This document shows, piece after piece, positions 1 through 5,643 of a DNA stretch of 5,643 nucleotides. The notes below the pieces were generated by a model. The model worked only from the letters and a program-made list of their open reading frames with translations, searched no databases and had not been told where the DNA came from. Within the stretch, counting starts at the first letter, position 1. The number at the start of each line of letters is the position of its first letter. The translations under genes and the position numbers were made by a program. Source of the DNA: Methanomassiliicoccales archaeon (GTDB lineage: Archaea > Thermoplasmatota > Thermoplasmata > Methanomassiliicoccales > UBA472); assembly GCA_025457905.1 (NCBI GenBank), contig JALOTM010000095.1:1-5643 (forward strand), written 5' to 3'.

Positions 1-416
1 TGGGATATGGCGCTCAGGTAGGCCGAGGCGCAGATGTTACCGATCTCGGCTACGGCAGCCTTGTCGTCCTCGTCGATCTGCCTGAGGGGGTCGGGGTCCC
101 TGCCTAGCAGCACGTCCGATAGGGACTTGGCCATGTCCAAGGGCAGGACCAGCAGGATGGCCCCCTTCTCCGCCGCCATGGCGTCGAGGAAGCAGGCCAC
201 AACGATCTCCTCCTGGTTGCCGAAGGCGGCCGGTATCTGCTCTGCCTTGCAGATGAAGCATTCAGGGACGTCCACCATGATCTCCTTCCTCACTAGGTTG
301 GTCAGGGCGGTGGAGGCATGGGCTGCCCCGATGTTGCCTATCTCCCGCAATGCGTCCACCTGCATGGCGTCTATCTCGGCCGGCTGGCACTCCTGGGTCT
401 CCTCGGACACGGTCAT
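1..416 (-). CDS. cheC: CheC-type CheY-P phosphatase, paralogue 1 (3' end outside window)
   Basis: CheC proteins dephosphorylate CheY-P in the cytoplasm and often pair with CheD. The 138 visible residues contain two copies of the family's phosphatase motif (D/S-x3-E-x2-N). The first is D21-A-L-R-E25-I-G-N28, followed by the usual small-residue helix (GAAHASTAL). The second is E124-I-G-N127, with Ala rather than Asp/Ser four residues before the Glu. Both catalytic Glu/Asn pairs are therefore intact. The usual CheC is about 200 residues, so roughly 60 to 70 C-terminal residues lie beyond the left edge. The ATG at 416 is preceded by a GAGG/GGTGAT ribosome-binding site that overlaps the stop of the upstream cheC gene, 9 nt away. 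The N-terminal region is clearly paralogous to that gene: 20 of 36 residues are identical over residues 15-50. C53 and C56 form a C-x2-C pair in a region where I do not expect conserved cysteines. CheX or a FliY-like domain is less likely, given two motifs and no flagellar-switch tail. Confidence 0.9.
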   Translation of the reverse strand, partial: MTVSEETQECQPAEIDAMQVDALREIGNIGAAHASTALTNLVRKEIMVDVPECFICKAEQIPAAFGNQEEIVVACFLDAMAAEKGAILLVLPLDMAKSLSDVLLGRDPDPLRQIDEDDKAAVAEIGNICASAYLSAIS

Positions 417-427
417 CTCATCACCTC
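417..427 (-). promoter_or_regulatory. Ribosome-binding site of the distal cheC
   Basis: GAGGTGAT at 427-420 matches the extended anti-Shine-Dalgarno complement. Its GAGG core sits 7 nt before the ATG at 416. It overlaps the TGA stop (428-426) of the preceding cheC gene, so the two genes are probably translationally coupled. It fixes the start of the distal gene. Confidence 0.75.
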
Positions 428-1100
428 AGCAGGCCCCGCTCACCCCGAACTTGGCGAACATGGCCATCTGCGTCTCCGTGTCCACGCCGAACTTCTTGAA
501 GGTCAGTTCCTGGGTGTCCTTCTCGGGCATGAAGATGATGGTGCCCTGGAAGGCCTTGGTCGGGTCTACGAAGTTGGTCTCGATCCAGACGTTGTGGTCC
601 ACGTGCGTCTTCAGCACCCAGTCCGGGAAGCTCTGGTCCTGCCCCACCAGATCCACCTGGACGGTGGGCGGTGTGGGCATCATGTCCGTTCCGAGGAAGC
701 GCGATATGGGGTTGAGGTACTCCCTGATGCACATGTCGCCCATCTCCACCAGCGCGTCCCGGTCGTCGTCCACGATGCCACGGGCCGGATCGTGTGCCCT
801 CCCGAAGAGCAGGTCCGAGAGCCAGGTGGTTATGTTCTTGGGGAAGAGCATCAGAATATGGTCCTTGTCGGCGCCGTTGATGTCTATGGTGATGATGGCC
901 ACCGTCTCCCCTGGCCTCTCGAACCAGCGGGGCATCTTGCCGAGCGGTGCGGTATGGCACTGGGTCACGTCGATCAGCATGTCCTTCTGCGCGAACTTGG
1001 ACAGGGCGGTGGAGGCCCACGAGGCGCCCACGTTGCCCAATTCCTTCAGCGCGTCCACTTGCAGTTCATCTATGTCGGCGGTGTAGGTCTCTCCGCTCAT
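426..1100 (-). CDS. cheC: CheC-type CheY-P phosphatase, paralogue 2, with altered second active site
   Basis: This is a complete 224-residue CheC-family protein, expected to act on CheY-P in the cytoplasm. The first phosphatase motif is intact: D16-A-L-K-E20-L-G-N23, followed by GASWASTAL. The second reads D115-A-L-V-E119-M-G-D122, with Asp where the catalytic Asn is expected. The helix is otherwise well preserved and followed by the typical FLGT-MMPTPP segment (135-145) and the long beta-strand section to about residue 192. The codon at 737-735 reads GAC. The C terminus carries a short extension with two similar motifs, FKKFGV (201-206) and FAKFGV (215-220), and ends in Cys. The start ATG overlaps the cheA stop as ATGA (1100-1097), implying coupled translation; no strong separate ribosome-binding site precedes it. 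It may act mainly through site 1, or serve as a CheD- or CheY-binding partner to the adjacent paralogue. The family assignment is firm; the functional effect of D122 is inference. Confidence 0.93.
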   Translation of the reverse strand: MSGETYTADIDELQVDALKELGNVGASWASTALSKFAQKDMLIDVTQCHTAPLGKMPRWFERPGETVAIITIDINGADKDHILMLFPKNITTWLSDLLFGRAHDPARGIVDDDRDALVEMGDMCIREYLNPISRFLGTDMMPTPPTVQVDLVGQDQSFPDWVLKTHVDHNVWIETNFVDPTKAFQGTIIFMPEKDTQELTFKKFGVDTETQMAMFAKFGVSGAC

Positions 1101-3046
1101 ACGAATGCCCCCACGTCCAGTATCATGGCCACCTTTCCGTCGCCCAGTATGGTCGCGCCCGAGAAGTAGCCGGTGGAGCGCAGGTCCTTACCCACGTTCT
1201 TCACCACTATCTCCTGCTGGCCGATCAGCCTGGATACGAGCAGGCAGGCCCGGTTGTCGTTCTTTTCCACTATTATCGCTGGCACATCTTCCCCTTGTTC
1301 GGCGGCCAGCCCTCCGAACTCGGAATGCACGTTGAGCACAGGCAGCACCTCGTCCCGGAGCCGGAACATGCCCTTGGAGGCTAGCTCGTGGACCTTGGTC
1401 ATGTCCACGCGCACCGTCTCCCGCACGTTCTCGAGAGGGATGGCGTACTTCTCCCGGTTCACCTCAATGAGCATGGCCCTGATGATGCTCATGCTGGGCG
1501 GGAGCTTGAGGGTGAACTTGGTCCCCTTGCCCGCCACCGTGTCGATCTTGACGAAGCCGCCGAGCCCCTGGATCTTGGTCTTGACCACGTCCATGCCCAC
1601 TCCCCGTCCGGATATGTCAGTGACCTTCTCCGCGGTGGAGAAGCCAGGAAGGAAGACCAGGTTTACCTTGGCGCGGTCGTCCATGCGGTCCGCCTCCTCC
1701 TGGGTGATGATGCCCTTCTCCACGGCCTTGCGGGCGACCTTGGCGGGATCGATCCCTCGCCCATCGTCCTCCACGGTTATGACCACGTTCCCCTGCTCCT
1801 GGAAGGCGCTCAGCAGCAGCGACCCGGTCGGGCTCTTGCCCGCCGCGGCCCTTTGCTCCTTGGACTCCAGGCCATGGTCGACGCCGTTGCGCAGCAGGTG
1901 CACCAGCGCGTCCCCGATCTCCTCGAGCAGGGACCTGTCGATCTCGATGTCGTTGCCTCTCATCACGAAGTCTATGTTCTTGCCGGACTCCACGGCCATG
2001 TCCCGCACCATGCGCGGGAACCTCTTGAAGATGAAGTCCACGGGCACCATGCGCGTCTGCAGGACTATGTCCTGCAGGTCGGTCATGAGGCGGGCGTTGG
2101 ACTGCAGCGTCTGCTTCAGCTCCCGGTTCTTGAGGTTGCTGGCTATCTGGTTGATGCGGATGTTGTTGATCATTATCTCGCCCACCAGGTCCAGCAGCTG
2201 GTCCAGGAGCTTGGCCTTGACGCGTATGGAGGTGGCGGCCCCGTGCGGCTCGCCCTTGGCCTCCGTTCCCGGCGCCTTGCGCTCCTCGGCCCCCTTCTCC
2301 ACCGGGAGGTCGTACTCGCCGATCCTGGCCTCGGCGATGCTGGTCACGTTCTTGGCCACATGAAGGAGGTCCTCATCGTCCTGCTGGGTGGCCAGGAGTA
2401 TGGAGATCTCGCCGTCCTCGTCCTTGACCTCGTTTATGGCCGGCAGGGACGATATGACCACTCCCATCTTGGAGAGGTTGCGCACCAGCTGGAAAGCGCG
2501 GCCCTCCTTGAGCTTGCAGTCCAGGGAGTAGCAGGCGGTCAGCTTCACCAGCCGCTTGCCCTCCTTGATGGCATCCAGGAGCTGGTTGCGCTGGTCCCCG
2601 CTGATGGCGAAGCGCGCCTCCGCCACCGCCCTCGGCGACCGGTCGGCCGAAACCCTGTCGGTCTTGGCCTCCTCCAGCATGGCCTTGATCTTCTCCTTGA
2701 TCTCCTTGGAGCTGATGGTGGTGCTCCCGCTGGCGCCGAGCTCGTCCAATATGCGCTCTACGGTGTCCAGGCCGGCGAAGAGCAAGGCCATCTGCTCCTT
2801 GGTCGGGGCCTGGGCCCGGCCCTTGAGGACGTCGAACAGGTCCTCCATGACATGGCTCAGCTCTGAGATGGGCTCGATGCCCATGACCGCCGCCGTGCCC
2901 TTGATGGTATGCACGATGCGGTAGGCCTCCTTCATGGCGTCCGCGGAATAGCCCTGCTCCTCTAGCTGAAGCAGGGTGGTGTTCACCGTCTGGAGGTTGT
3001 CCCTGGCCTCCTCGATGAAAGCATCCATGTACTGCGATTTGTCCAT
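1097..3046 (-). CDS. cheA: Chemotaxis sensor histidine kinase CheA
   Basis: CheA autophosphorylates on a histidine under receptor/CheW control and hands the phosphate to CheY and CheB. The product has 649 residues in the class order P1 to P5. The P1 HPt domain spans about 1-125, with phospho-His H46 in HTIKGTAA. A P2-like response-regulator-docking domain covers about 144-247, with a charged linker to 270. The P3 dimerisation helices span about 272-345. The P4 ATPase follows to about 516: N box H383-LLRNGVDH391, G1 box D427-D-G-R-G431, FLPGFST at 465-471, and G2 box G480-R-G-V-G-M-D486. The C-terminal P5 domain is CheW-like. All catalytic boxes look intact and the length is normal. I chose the ATG at 3046 because AGGTG at 3060-3056 lies 9 nt upstream and the N terminus (MDKSQYMDAFIEEA) is typical. 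A GTG at 3058 would add four residues and overlap cheB. The stop overlaps the following cheC start as ATGA. Confidence 0.97.
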   Translation of the reverse strand: MDKSQYMDAFIEEARDNLQTVNTTLLQLEEQGYSADAMKEAYRIVHTIKGTAAVMGIEPISELSHVMEDLFDVLKGRAQAPTKEQMALLFAGLDTVERILDELGASGSTTISSKEIKEKIKAMLEEAKTDRVSADRSPRAVAEARFAISGDQRNQLLDAIKEGKRLVKLTACYSLDCKLKEGRAFQLVRNLSKMGVVISSLPAINEVKDEDGEISILLATQQDDEDLLHVAKNVTSIAEARIGEYDLPVEKGAEERKAPGTEAKGEPHGAATSIRVKAKLLDQLLDLVGEIMINNIRINQIASNLKNRELKQTLQSNARLMTDLQDIVLQTRMVPVDFIFKRFPRMVRDMAVESGKNIDFVMRGNDIEIDRSLLEEIGDALVHLLRNGVDHGLESKEQRAAAGKSPTGSLLLSAFQEQGNVVITVEDDGRGIDPAKVARKAVEKGIITQEEADRMDDRAKVNLVFLPGFSTAEKVTDISGRGVGMDVVKTKIQGLGGFVKIDTVAGKGTKFTLKLPPSMSIIRAMLIEVNREKYAIPLENVRETVRVDMTKVHELASKGMFRLRDEVLPVLNVHSEFGGLAAEQGEDVPAIIVEKNDNRACLLVSRLIGQQEIVVKNVGKDLRSTGYFSGATILGDGKVAMILDVGAFV

Positions 3047-3060
3047 CTGATCACACACCT
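3047..3060 (-). promoter_or_regulatory. Ribosome-binding site deciding the cheA start
   Basis: AGGTG at 3060-3056 lies within the last codons of cheB, 9 nt before the ATG at 3046. The alternative GTG at 3058 falls inside this motif, so the downstream ATG is favoured. The arrangement suggests coupled translation of cheB and cheA. Confidence 0.6.
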
Positions 3061-4088
3061 ACGTCCGCCATGGCCATGACGATGTGCCTGGCGATCTGGT
3101 CCACGGGGGCCACCTTGTCAGCGGCCCCGGCGTCCACAATGGCCTTGGGCATGCCGTAGACCACGCAGGACCTCTCGTCCTGGACGATGGTCTTGCCGCC
3201 CTGGCGCTTGACCTCCCGCATGCCCTCGACCCCATCGAAGCCCATGCCTGTGAGTATGACCCCCACGCATCGCGGCCCGTAGGCCGGCGCCACGGTCCTC
3301 ATCATGGGGTCCACGGCGGGGCGCACGTAGTGCACCTTGGGGTCGTCGTTGAGATGTATCCTGCCGTCCCTCAGCACCATGTGCCTGTTGCCTGGGGCGA
3401 GCAGGGCCACCCCCATCTCCACGGGGTCGCCCTCCTCCGCCTCTCGCACCTCGATGGCCGAGACCCAGTTGAGACGCTCCGCGAAGGAGCGCGTGAAGCC
3501 CTCCGGCATGTGCTGCACAATCAGCACTCCCGCGGGCAGGTCGCTGGGCAACCGGGAGAGCACCTCGGGGAGGGCCTTGGGGCCTCCCGTGGACGCTCCT
3601 ATCATGACCACCCAGTCGCCGCAGGTCGACCTGACCTCGGAGGAGACGATGGGCCTCTCCGTGGAAATCGGGAGCGGCTTGATGTCCGCCTGGGATGCCG
3701 CCTTCACCTTCTGCACTATCAGGTCCCGCTCCATCTCCAGGTCCAAGGAGAGGGAGGCGCCGGTCTTGGGTATGAAGTCCACTGCGCCCCTTTCCAGGGA
3801 CTTGAGGGTCAGCTCGCTCTGGCGCTTGCCCACCGCGGACAGCATGACCACCGGGACCGGGCTCTCGTTCATGATGTGCTGCAGCGCGGTCAGACCGTCC
3901 ATCACCGGCATCTCGATGTCCAAGGTGACGACGTCGGGCTTGAGCTCCTTGACCAGATGGACGGCCTCCTGGCCGTTCCTGGCGGCGCCCACCACCTTGA
4001 CGGAGGGGTCCCTCTCCAGCATCTCGGTGATGATCTTGCGCATCACCGCTGAGTCGTCCACCACGAGCACGCGCACCGGTCCGGGCAT
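3051..4088 (-). CDS. cheB: Protein-glutamate methylesterase/deamidase CheB
   Basis: CheB removes methyl groups from receptor glutamates and deamidates receptor glutamines, giving adaptation. Phosphorylation by CheA activates it. The 345-residue product has an N-terminal receiver domain (about 5-120) with the acidic pair D11/D12, phosphoacceptor D57 in TLDIEMP, and K108 in FIPKTG. A linker follows to about 158, then the methylesterase domain. The serine-hydrolase triad is complete: S166 in GASTGGP, H193 in HMPEGFT and D285 in GMGFDG. Length and domain order match the standard family. Two starts are possible. A GTG at 4112 overlaps the cheY stop as GTGA and adds eight residues. The ATG at 4088 gives the usual receiver N terminus (MPGPVRVLVVDDS) and has AAGGAG 12 nt upstream, which is a little long. 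I prefer the ATG, moderately. Its partners are CheA and the upstream MCP; no CheR methyltransferase gene lies in this window. Confidence 0.96.
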   Translation of the reverse strand: MPGPVRVLVVDDSAVMRKIITEMLERDPSVKVVGAARNGQEAVHLVKELKPDVVTLDIEMPVMDGLTALQHIMNESPVPVVMLSAVGKRQSELTLKSLERGAVDFIPKTGASLSLDLEMERDLIVQKVKAASQADIKPLPISTERPIVSSEVRSTCGDWVVMIGASTGGPKALPEVLSRLPSDLPAGVLIVQHMPEGFTRSFAERLNWVSAIEVREAEEGDPVEMGVALLAPGNRHMVLRDGRIHLNDDPKVHYVRPAVDPMMRTVAPAYGPRCVGVILTGMGFDGVEGMREVKRQGGKTIVQDERSCVVYGMPKAIVDAGAADKVAPVDQIARHIVMAMADVGV

Positions 4089-4100
4089 CTGCAGTATACG

Positions 4101-4110
4101 CTCCTTCCTC
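4101..4110 (-). promoter_or_regulatory. Purine-rich ribosome-binding site before cheB
   Basis: GAGGAAGGAG (4110-4101) overlaps the cheY stop codon. AAGGAG lies 12 nt before the ATG at 4088 but inside the extension that a GTG start at 4112 would create. It is the main argument for the shorter CheB, although the spacing is longer than ideal. Confidence 0.5.
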
Positions 4111-4477
4111 ACGCGCAGGCCTTGCTGGCAGCTTCCACCAGGTCCTTGTGCTCGAAGGGCTTGACCACGAACTCCCGGGCCCCGTTCTCCATGGCCTGCA
4201 TGACCAGGTTCTTCTGGTTCAGGCCCGAGACCATGAGCACCTTGGCGTTGGGGTCCACCGTCATGATCCTCTTGACCACGTCGATGCCCGTCTCTCCCGG
4301 CATGATGACGTCCATGGTCACCAGGTCGGGGTGCAGCCTCGTGTACAGCTCGAAGGCCTCGGCCCCGTTCTTGGCCTGGCCTATGACGTCAAAGCCGTTC
4401 TTGGACAGGATGTCCCTGATCATCGACCGCATGACGACCGAGTCGTCCACGATCAGGACCTTCTTCGCTTCGCTCAT
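4109..4477 (-). CDS. cheY: Chemotaxis response regulator CheY
   Basis: CheY is a stand-alone receiver domain. It takes phosphate from CheA and carries the signal to the motility motor. The 122-residue product has D11/D12 for Mg2+ binding, phosphoacceptor D56 in TMDVIMP, S84 in MVSGL at the conserved Thr/Ser switch position, and K106 in VVKPFE. Nothing beyond the receiver domain is present, which is normal for CheY. The residue before the VKP motif is Val (V104), where enteric CheY has its switch Tyr. The start ATG has GGAGG 8 nt upstream (4490-4486) and follows the cheW stop by 3 nt. The stop overlaps the possible GTG start of cheB. In this operon the dephosphorylating partners are the two downstream CheC proteins. 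A different single-domain receiver role cannot be excluded, but the context makes CheY nearly certain. Confidence 0.96.
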   Translation of the reverse strand: MSEAKKVLIVDDSVVMRSMIRDILSKNGFDVIGQAKNGAEAFELYTRLHPDLVTMDVIMPGETGIDVVKRIMTVDPNAKVLMVSGLNQKNLVMQAMENGAREFVVKPFEHKDLVEAASKACA

Positions 4478-4480
4478 TTC

Positions 4481-5002
4481 CTATGCCTCCGCTCTCTCAG
4501 TCTTCGATGCGTTCATCACCATGTTCATCTCGCCCTCGTCGCTGATCATCTTCCCCAGGTCCAGCAGCATGATGAGCTTGTTCTGCAGCTTGCAGATGCC
4601 CTGTAGGAACGAGGACTGCACGCCCGTGGACAGCGTCTTGGGCACCGGTGAGATGGAGTTGCGGGGGACCCGCATGACGTCCTCCACCGAGTCCACGATG
4701 ATGCCCAGCTGATGATCGCCGATCTCGGCGACTATGATCCGGGACTGAGCGGTGCGCTCCGCGCCCGCCTCGGACACGATGCCGAAGCGCTTCTTCAGGT
4801 CTATCACCGTGGTGATCTGGCCTCTAAGGTTCATCACTCCCTCCACATAATCCGGCATCTTCGGTATGTGGGTGATGTCCTGCACCTTGCCAATCTCGCG
4901 TACCTGGGCTACCTTCACCGCGAAGGTCTCCTTGCCGAGGCGGAAGGAGACGATCTGCTCCTCGTCCCCGGTCAGCTCCATCTTTTCCCTTCGTCTGCGC
5001 AT
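4481..5002 (-). CDS. cheW: Chemotaxis coupling protein CheW
   Basis: CheW is the scaffold that links CheA (through its P5 domain) to the hairpin tip of MCP receptors in the signalling array. The 173-residue product is a single CheW SH3-like domain (about 15-155). It has QIVSFRLGKETFAV at the first strands, the signature PDYVEGVMNLRG at 50-61 with the conserved Arg at R60, then TVIDLKKRFG, and LGIIVDSVEDV at 99-109. It closes with KLIMLLDLGKM. The length is normal. The N terminus is strongly basic (MRRRREKM), its four arginines using four different codons (CGC, AGA, CGA, AGG). The start ATG is well supported by GGAGG 7 nt upstream (5014-5010). An internal ATG at 4981 is a weaker alternative. 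It sits 12 nt after the mcp stop, so receptor and coupling protein are probably co-translated. Confidence 0.95.
   Translation of the reverse strand: MRRRREKMELTGDEEQIVSFRLGKETFAVKVAQVREIGKVQDITHIPKMPDYVEGVMNLRGQITTVIDLKKRFGIVSEAGAERTAQSRIIVAEIGDHQLGIIVDSVEDVMRVPRNSISPVPKTLSTGVQSSFLQGICKLQNKLIMLLDLGKMISDEGEMNMVMNASKTERAEA
4486..4490 (-). promoter_or_regulatory. Ribosome-binding site of cheY
   Basis: A perfect GGAGG lies within the last sense codons of cheW, 8 nt before the cheY ATG at 4477. Confidence 0.75.
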
Positions 5003-5009
5003 TCTCCTT

Positions 5010-5014
5010 CCTCC
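5010..5014 (-). promoter_or_regulatory. Ribosome-binding site of cheW
   Basis: GGAGG directly follows the mcp stop codon (5017-5015) and lies 7 nt before the cheW ATG at 5002. It makes this the preferred start over the internal ATG at 4981. Confidence 0.75.
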
Positions 5015-5643
5015 TCAGGCCTCGATGCCGCGCTTGGACAAGGCTTCCTTGACCTTGCTGGGCATCCGAACCTCGCCCTTGCTAGCCGAGGCCTTCTTGG
5101 CCTCCGCCGGCCGGGCGGCCCTTTGACGGTTCTCCAGCGCCGGAACCTCCGGCGCATCATCGATCCTGAACTGTGCGGCCGTCCGTTGCAGCGCCACGGC
5201 CATCTCCGACAGGGCCTGCGCCCTGGCGGTCATGTCCTCCATGCTGGCGGTGAGCTCCTCCGTCGAGGAGGCGCTCTCCTCCGAGGCGGAGGCGGTCTCC
5301 TCGGCTATGGAGGCGCGGTCTCCTCGGCTATGGAGGCTATGCCGTCCACGGCCTTGGCGGACCTGAGCATCTGGTCTTTCTGCTGGTCGATAAGCGGACC
5401 GAGCTTGTCCAGGGACATATCCACGGTGGTGGCCAGGCCCTCGATCTCCTGGAAGGCGTGCCCGGTGCGGTCGGCGATGTCAATGCCCTCCGCCGTCTCC
5501 TTGGTGCCGCGCTGCATGCTCTCCACCGCCTTGGCGGTGTCACCCTGCACCTCCTTGATCATCTTGGAGATGCGCTCGGCGGCCTCGCGCGAGTCCTCGG
5601 CCAGGTTCTTGACCTCCTCGGCCACGACCGCGAAGCCCCTGCC
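5015..5643 (-). pseudogene. Methyl-accepting chemotaxis protein, C-terminal part, frameshifted
   Basis: MCPs sense stimuli and set CheA activity through a long cytoplasmic coiled-coil hairpin. The window begins at the hairpin tip with [16 protein letters not shown], the most conserved MCP sequence. Helix continues down the returning arm, with typical heptads and [11 protein letters not shown] about 110 residues later. There the frame breaks: an exact 23-bp tandem repeat (5292-5337) leads into a stop at 5307-5305 after A-P-P. The rest of the receptor is intact in another frame, open from at least 5314 to the stop at 5017-5015. Counting one repeat copy restores a clean MCP sequence, [25 protein letters not shown], ending in a flexible tail (…KEALSKRGIEA). 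The break lies in the Ala/Ser/Glu-Glu pattern typical of the second methylation helix, so a truncated receptor would lose it and about 80 further residues. The sensor domain and start lie beyond the right edge. A sequencing or assembly error would make the gene intact. Confidence 0.85.
5292..5337 (-). repeat. Exact 23-bp tandem duplication inside mcp
   Basis: The 23-base unit beginning gcggtctcctcgg occurs twice back to back, at 5292-5314 and 5315-5337, with no mismatch. The flanking bases differ on both sides, so the unit boundaries are exact. Since 23 is not a multiple of three, it causes the mcp frameshift. Each copy encodes ASIAEETA in the receptor frame. Confidence 0.95.

Noticed and set aside
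1388..2866. Long plus-strand open frame (492 codons) opposite cheA, and similar ones opposite cheC, cheB and cheY
   Set aside because: These frames are antisense to clear, intact chemotaxis genes. GC-rich codon bias removes stops from the opposite strand. Their translations are Leu/Val/His-rich or Ser/Arg-rich, with no recognisable domain and no tight start signals.
4109..4477. Ser84 and Val104 in CheY as signs of an unusual regulator
   Set aside because: Ser is an accepted alternative to Thr at the switch position, and residues at the enteric Tyr position vary widely across receivers. All phosphorylation residues are present.
5015..5242. Separate small gene of 75 codons starting at the ATG at 5242
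   Set aside because: Its translation continues the MCP helix (MEDMTARAQALSEMA) and it lies in the same frame as upstream MCP sequence open to at least 5314. It is the receptor's C-terminal end; re-initiation there is possible but weakly supported.
5292..5337. Programmed ribosomal frameshift in mcp
   Set aside because: There is no slippery homopolymer or heptamer at the junction, and the shift is fully explained by an exact 23-bp duplication. Receptor genes of this family are not known to need frameshifting.
5292..5337. Start of a CRISPR or larger repeat array
   Set aside because: There are only two copies with no spacer between them, and both encode MCP sequence.
1..5643. Novel defence, mobile or biosynthetic system
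   Set aside because: All sequence is accounted for by a canonical chemotaxis operon. There are no transposase, integrase, tRNA or inverted-repeat signals and no long intergenic regions.

Overview
The window is a segment of a chemotaxis signal-transduction operon. Every gene is on the minus strand, so transcription runs from position 5643 down to 1. In order of transcription it holds the C-terminal part of a methyl-accepting chemotaxis protein (mcp, entering at the right edge), cheW, cheY, cheB, cheA, a complete cheC-type phosphatase gene, and a second cheC-type gene that runs off the left edge. Assignments rest on motifs read directly from the translations: the MCP hairpin-tip sequence, the CheW core motif, the receiver Asp/Lys residues, the CheB Ser-His-Asp triad, the CheA phospho-His and ATP-binding boxes, and the CheC E-x2-N phosphatase motifs.

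The genes are packed very tightly. Gaps are 12 nt (mcp/cheW), 3 nt (cheW/cheY), about 20 nt or a 3-nt overlap depending on start (cheY/cheB), 4 nt (cheB/cheA), a 4-nt ATGA overlap (cheA/cheC) and 9 nt (cheC/cheC). This indicates one polycistronic, translationally coupled message. No stretch of even 50 bases is free of genes. No promoter or terminator is visible; both presumably lie outside the window. No cheR or cheD is present here.

The organism is probably a GC-rich euryarchaeon. The reasons are the CheC-based (not CheZ-based) dephosphorylation arm, the mcp-W-Y-B-A-C layout, strong GGAGG/GAGGTGAT ribosome-binding sites, and regular use of ATA and AGG codons despite high GC. A CheC-containing bacterium cannot be excluded from the sequence alone.

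The genes form one circuit. The receptor, through CheW, controls autophosphorylation of CheA. CheA passes phosphate to CheY (motor output) and CheB (receptor demethylation/deamidation), and the CheC proteins remove phosphate from CheY.

Two points stand out. First, the mcp gene carries an exact 23-bp tandem duplication that shifts the frame and creates a premature stop inside the second methylation helix. Second, two adjacent CheC paralogues differ in their second phosphatase site: it is intact in one (E124/N127), while the other has Asp in place of the Asn (E119/D122).
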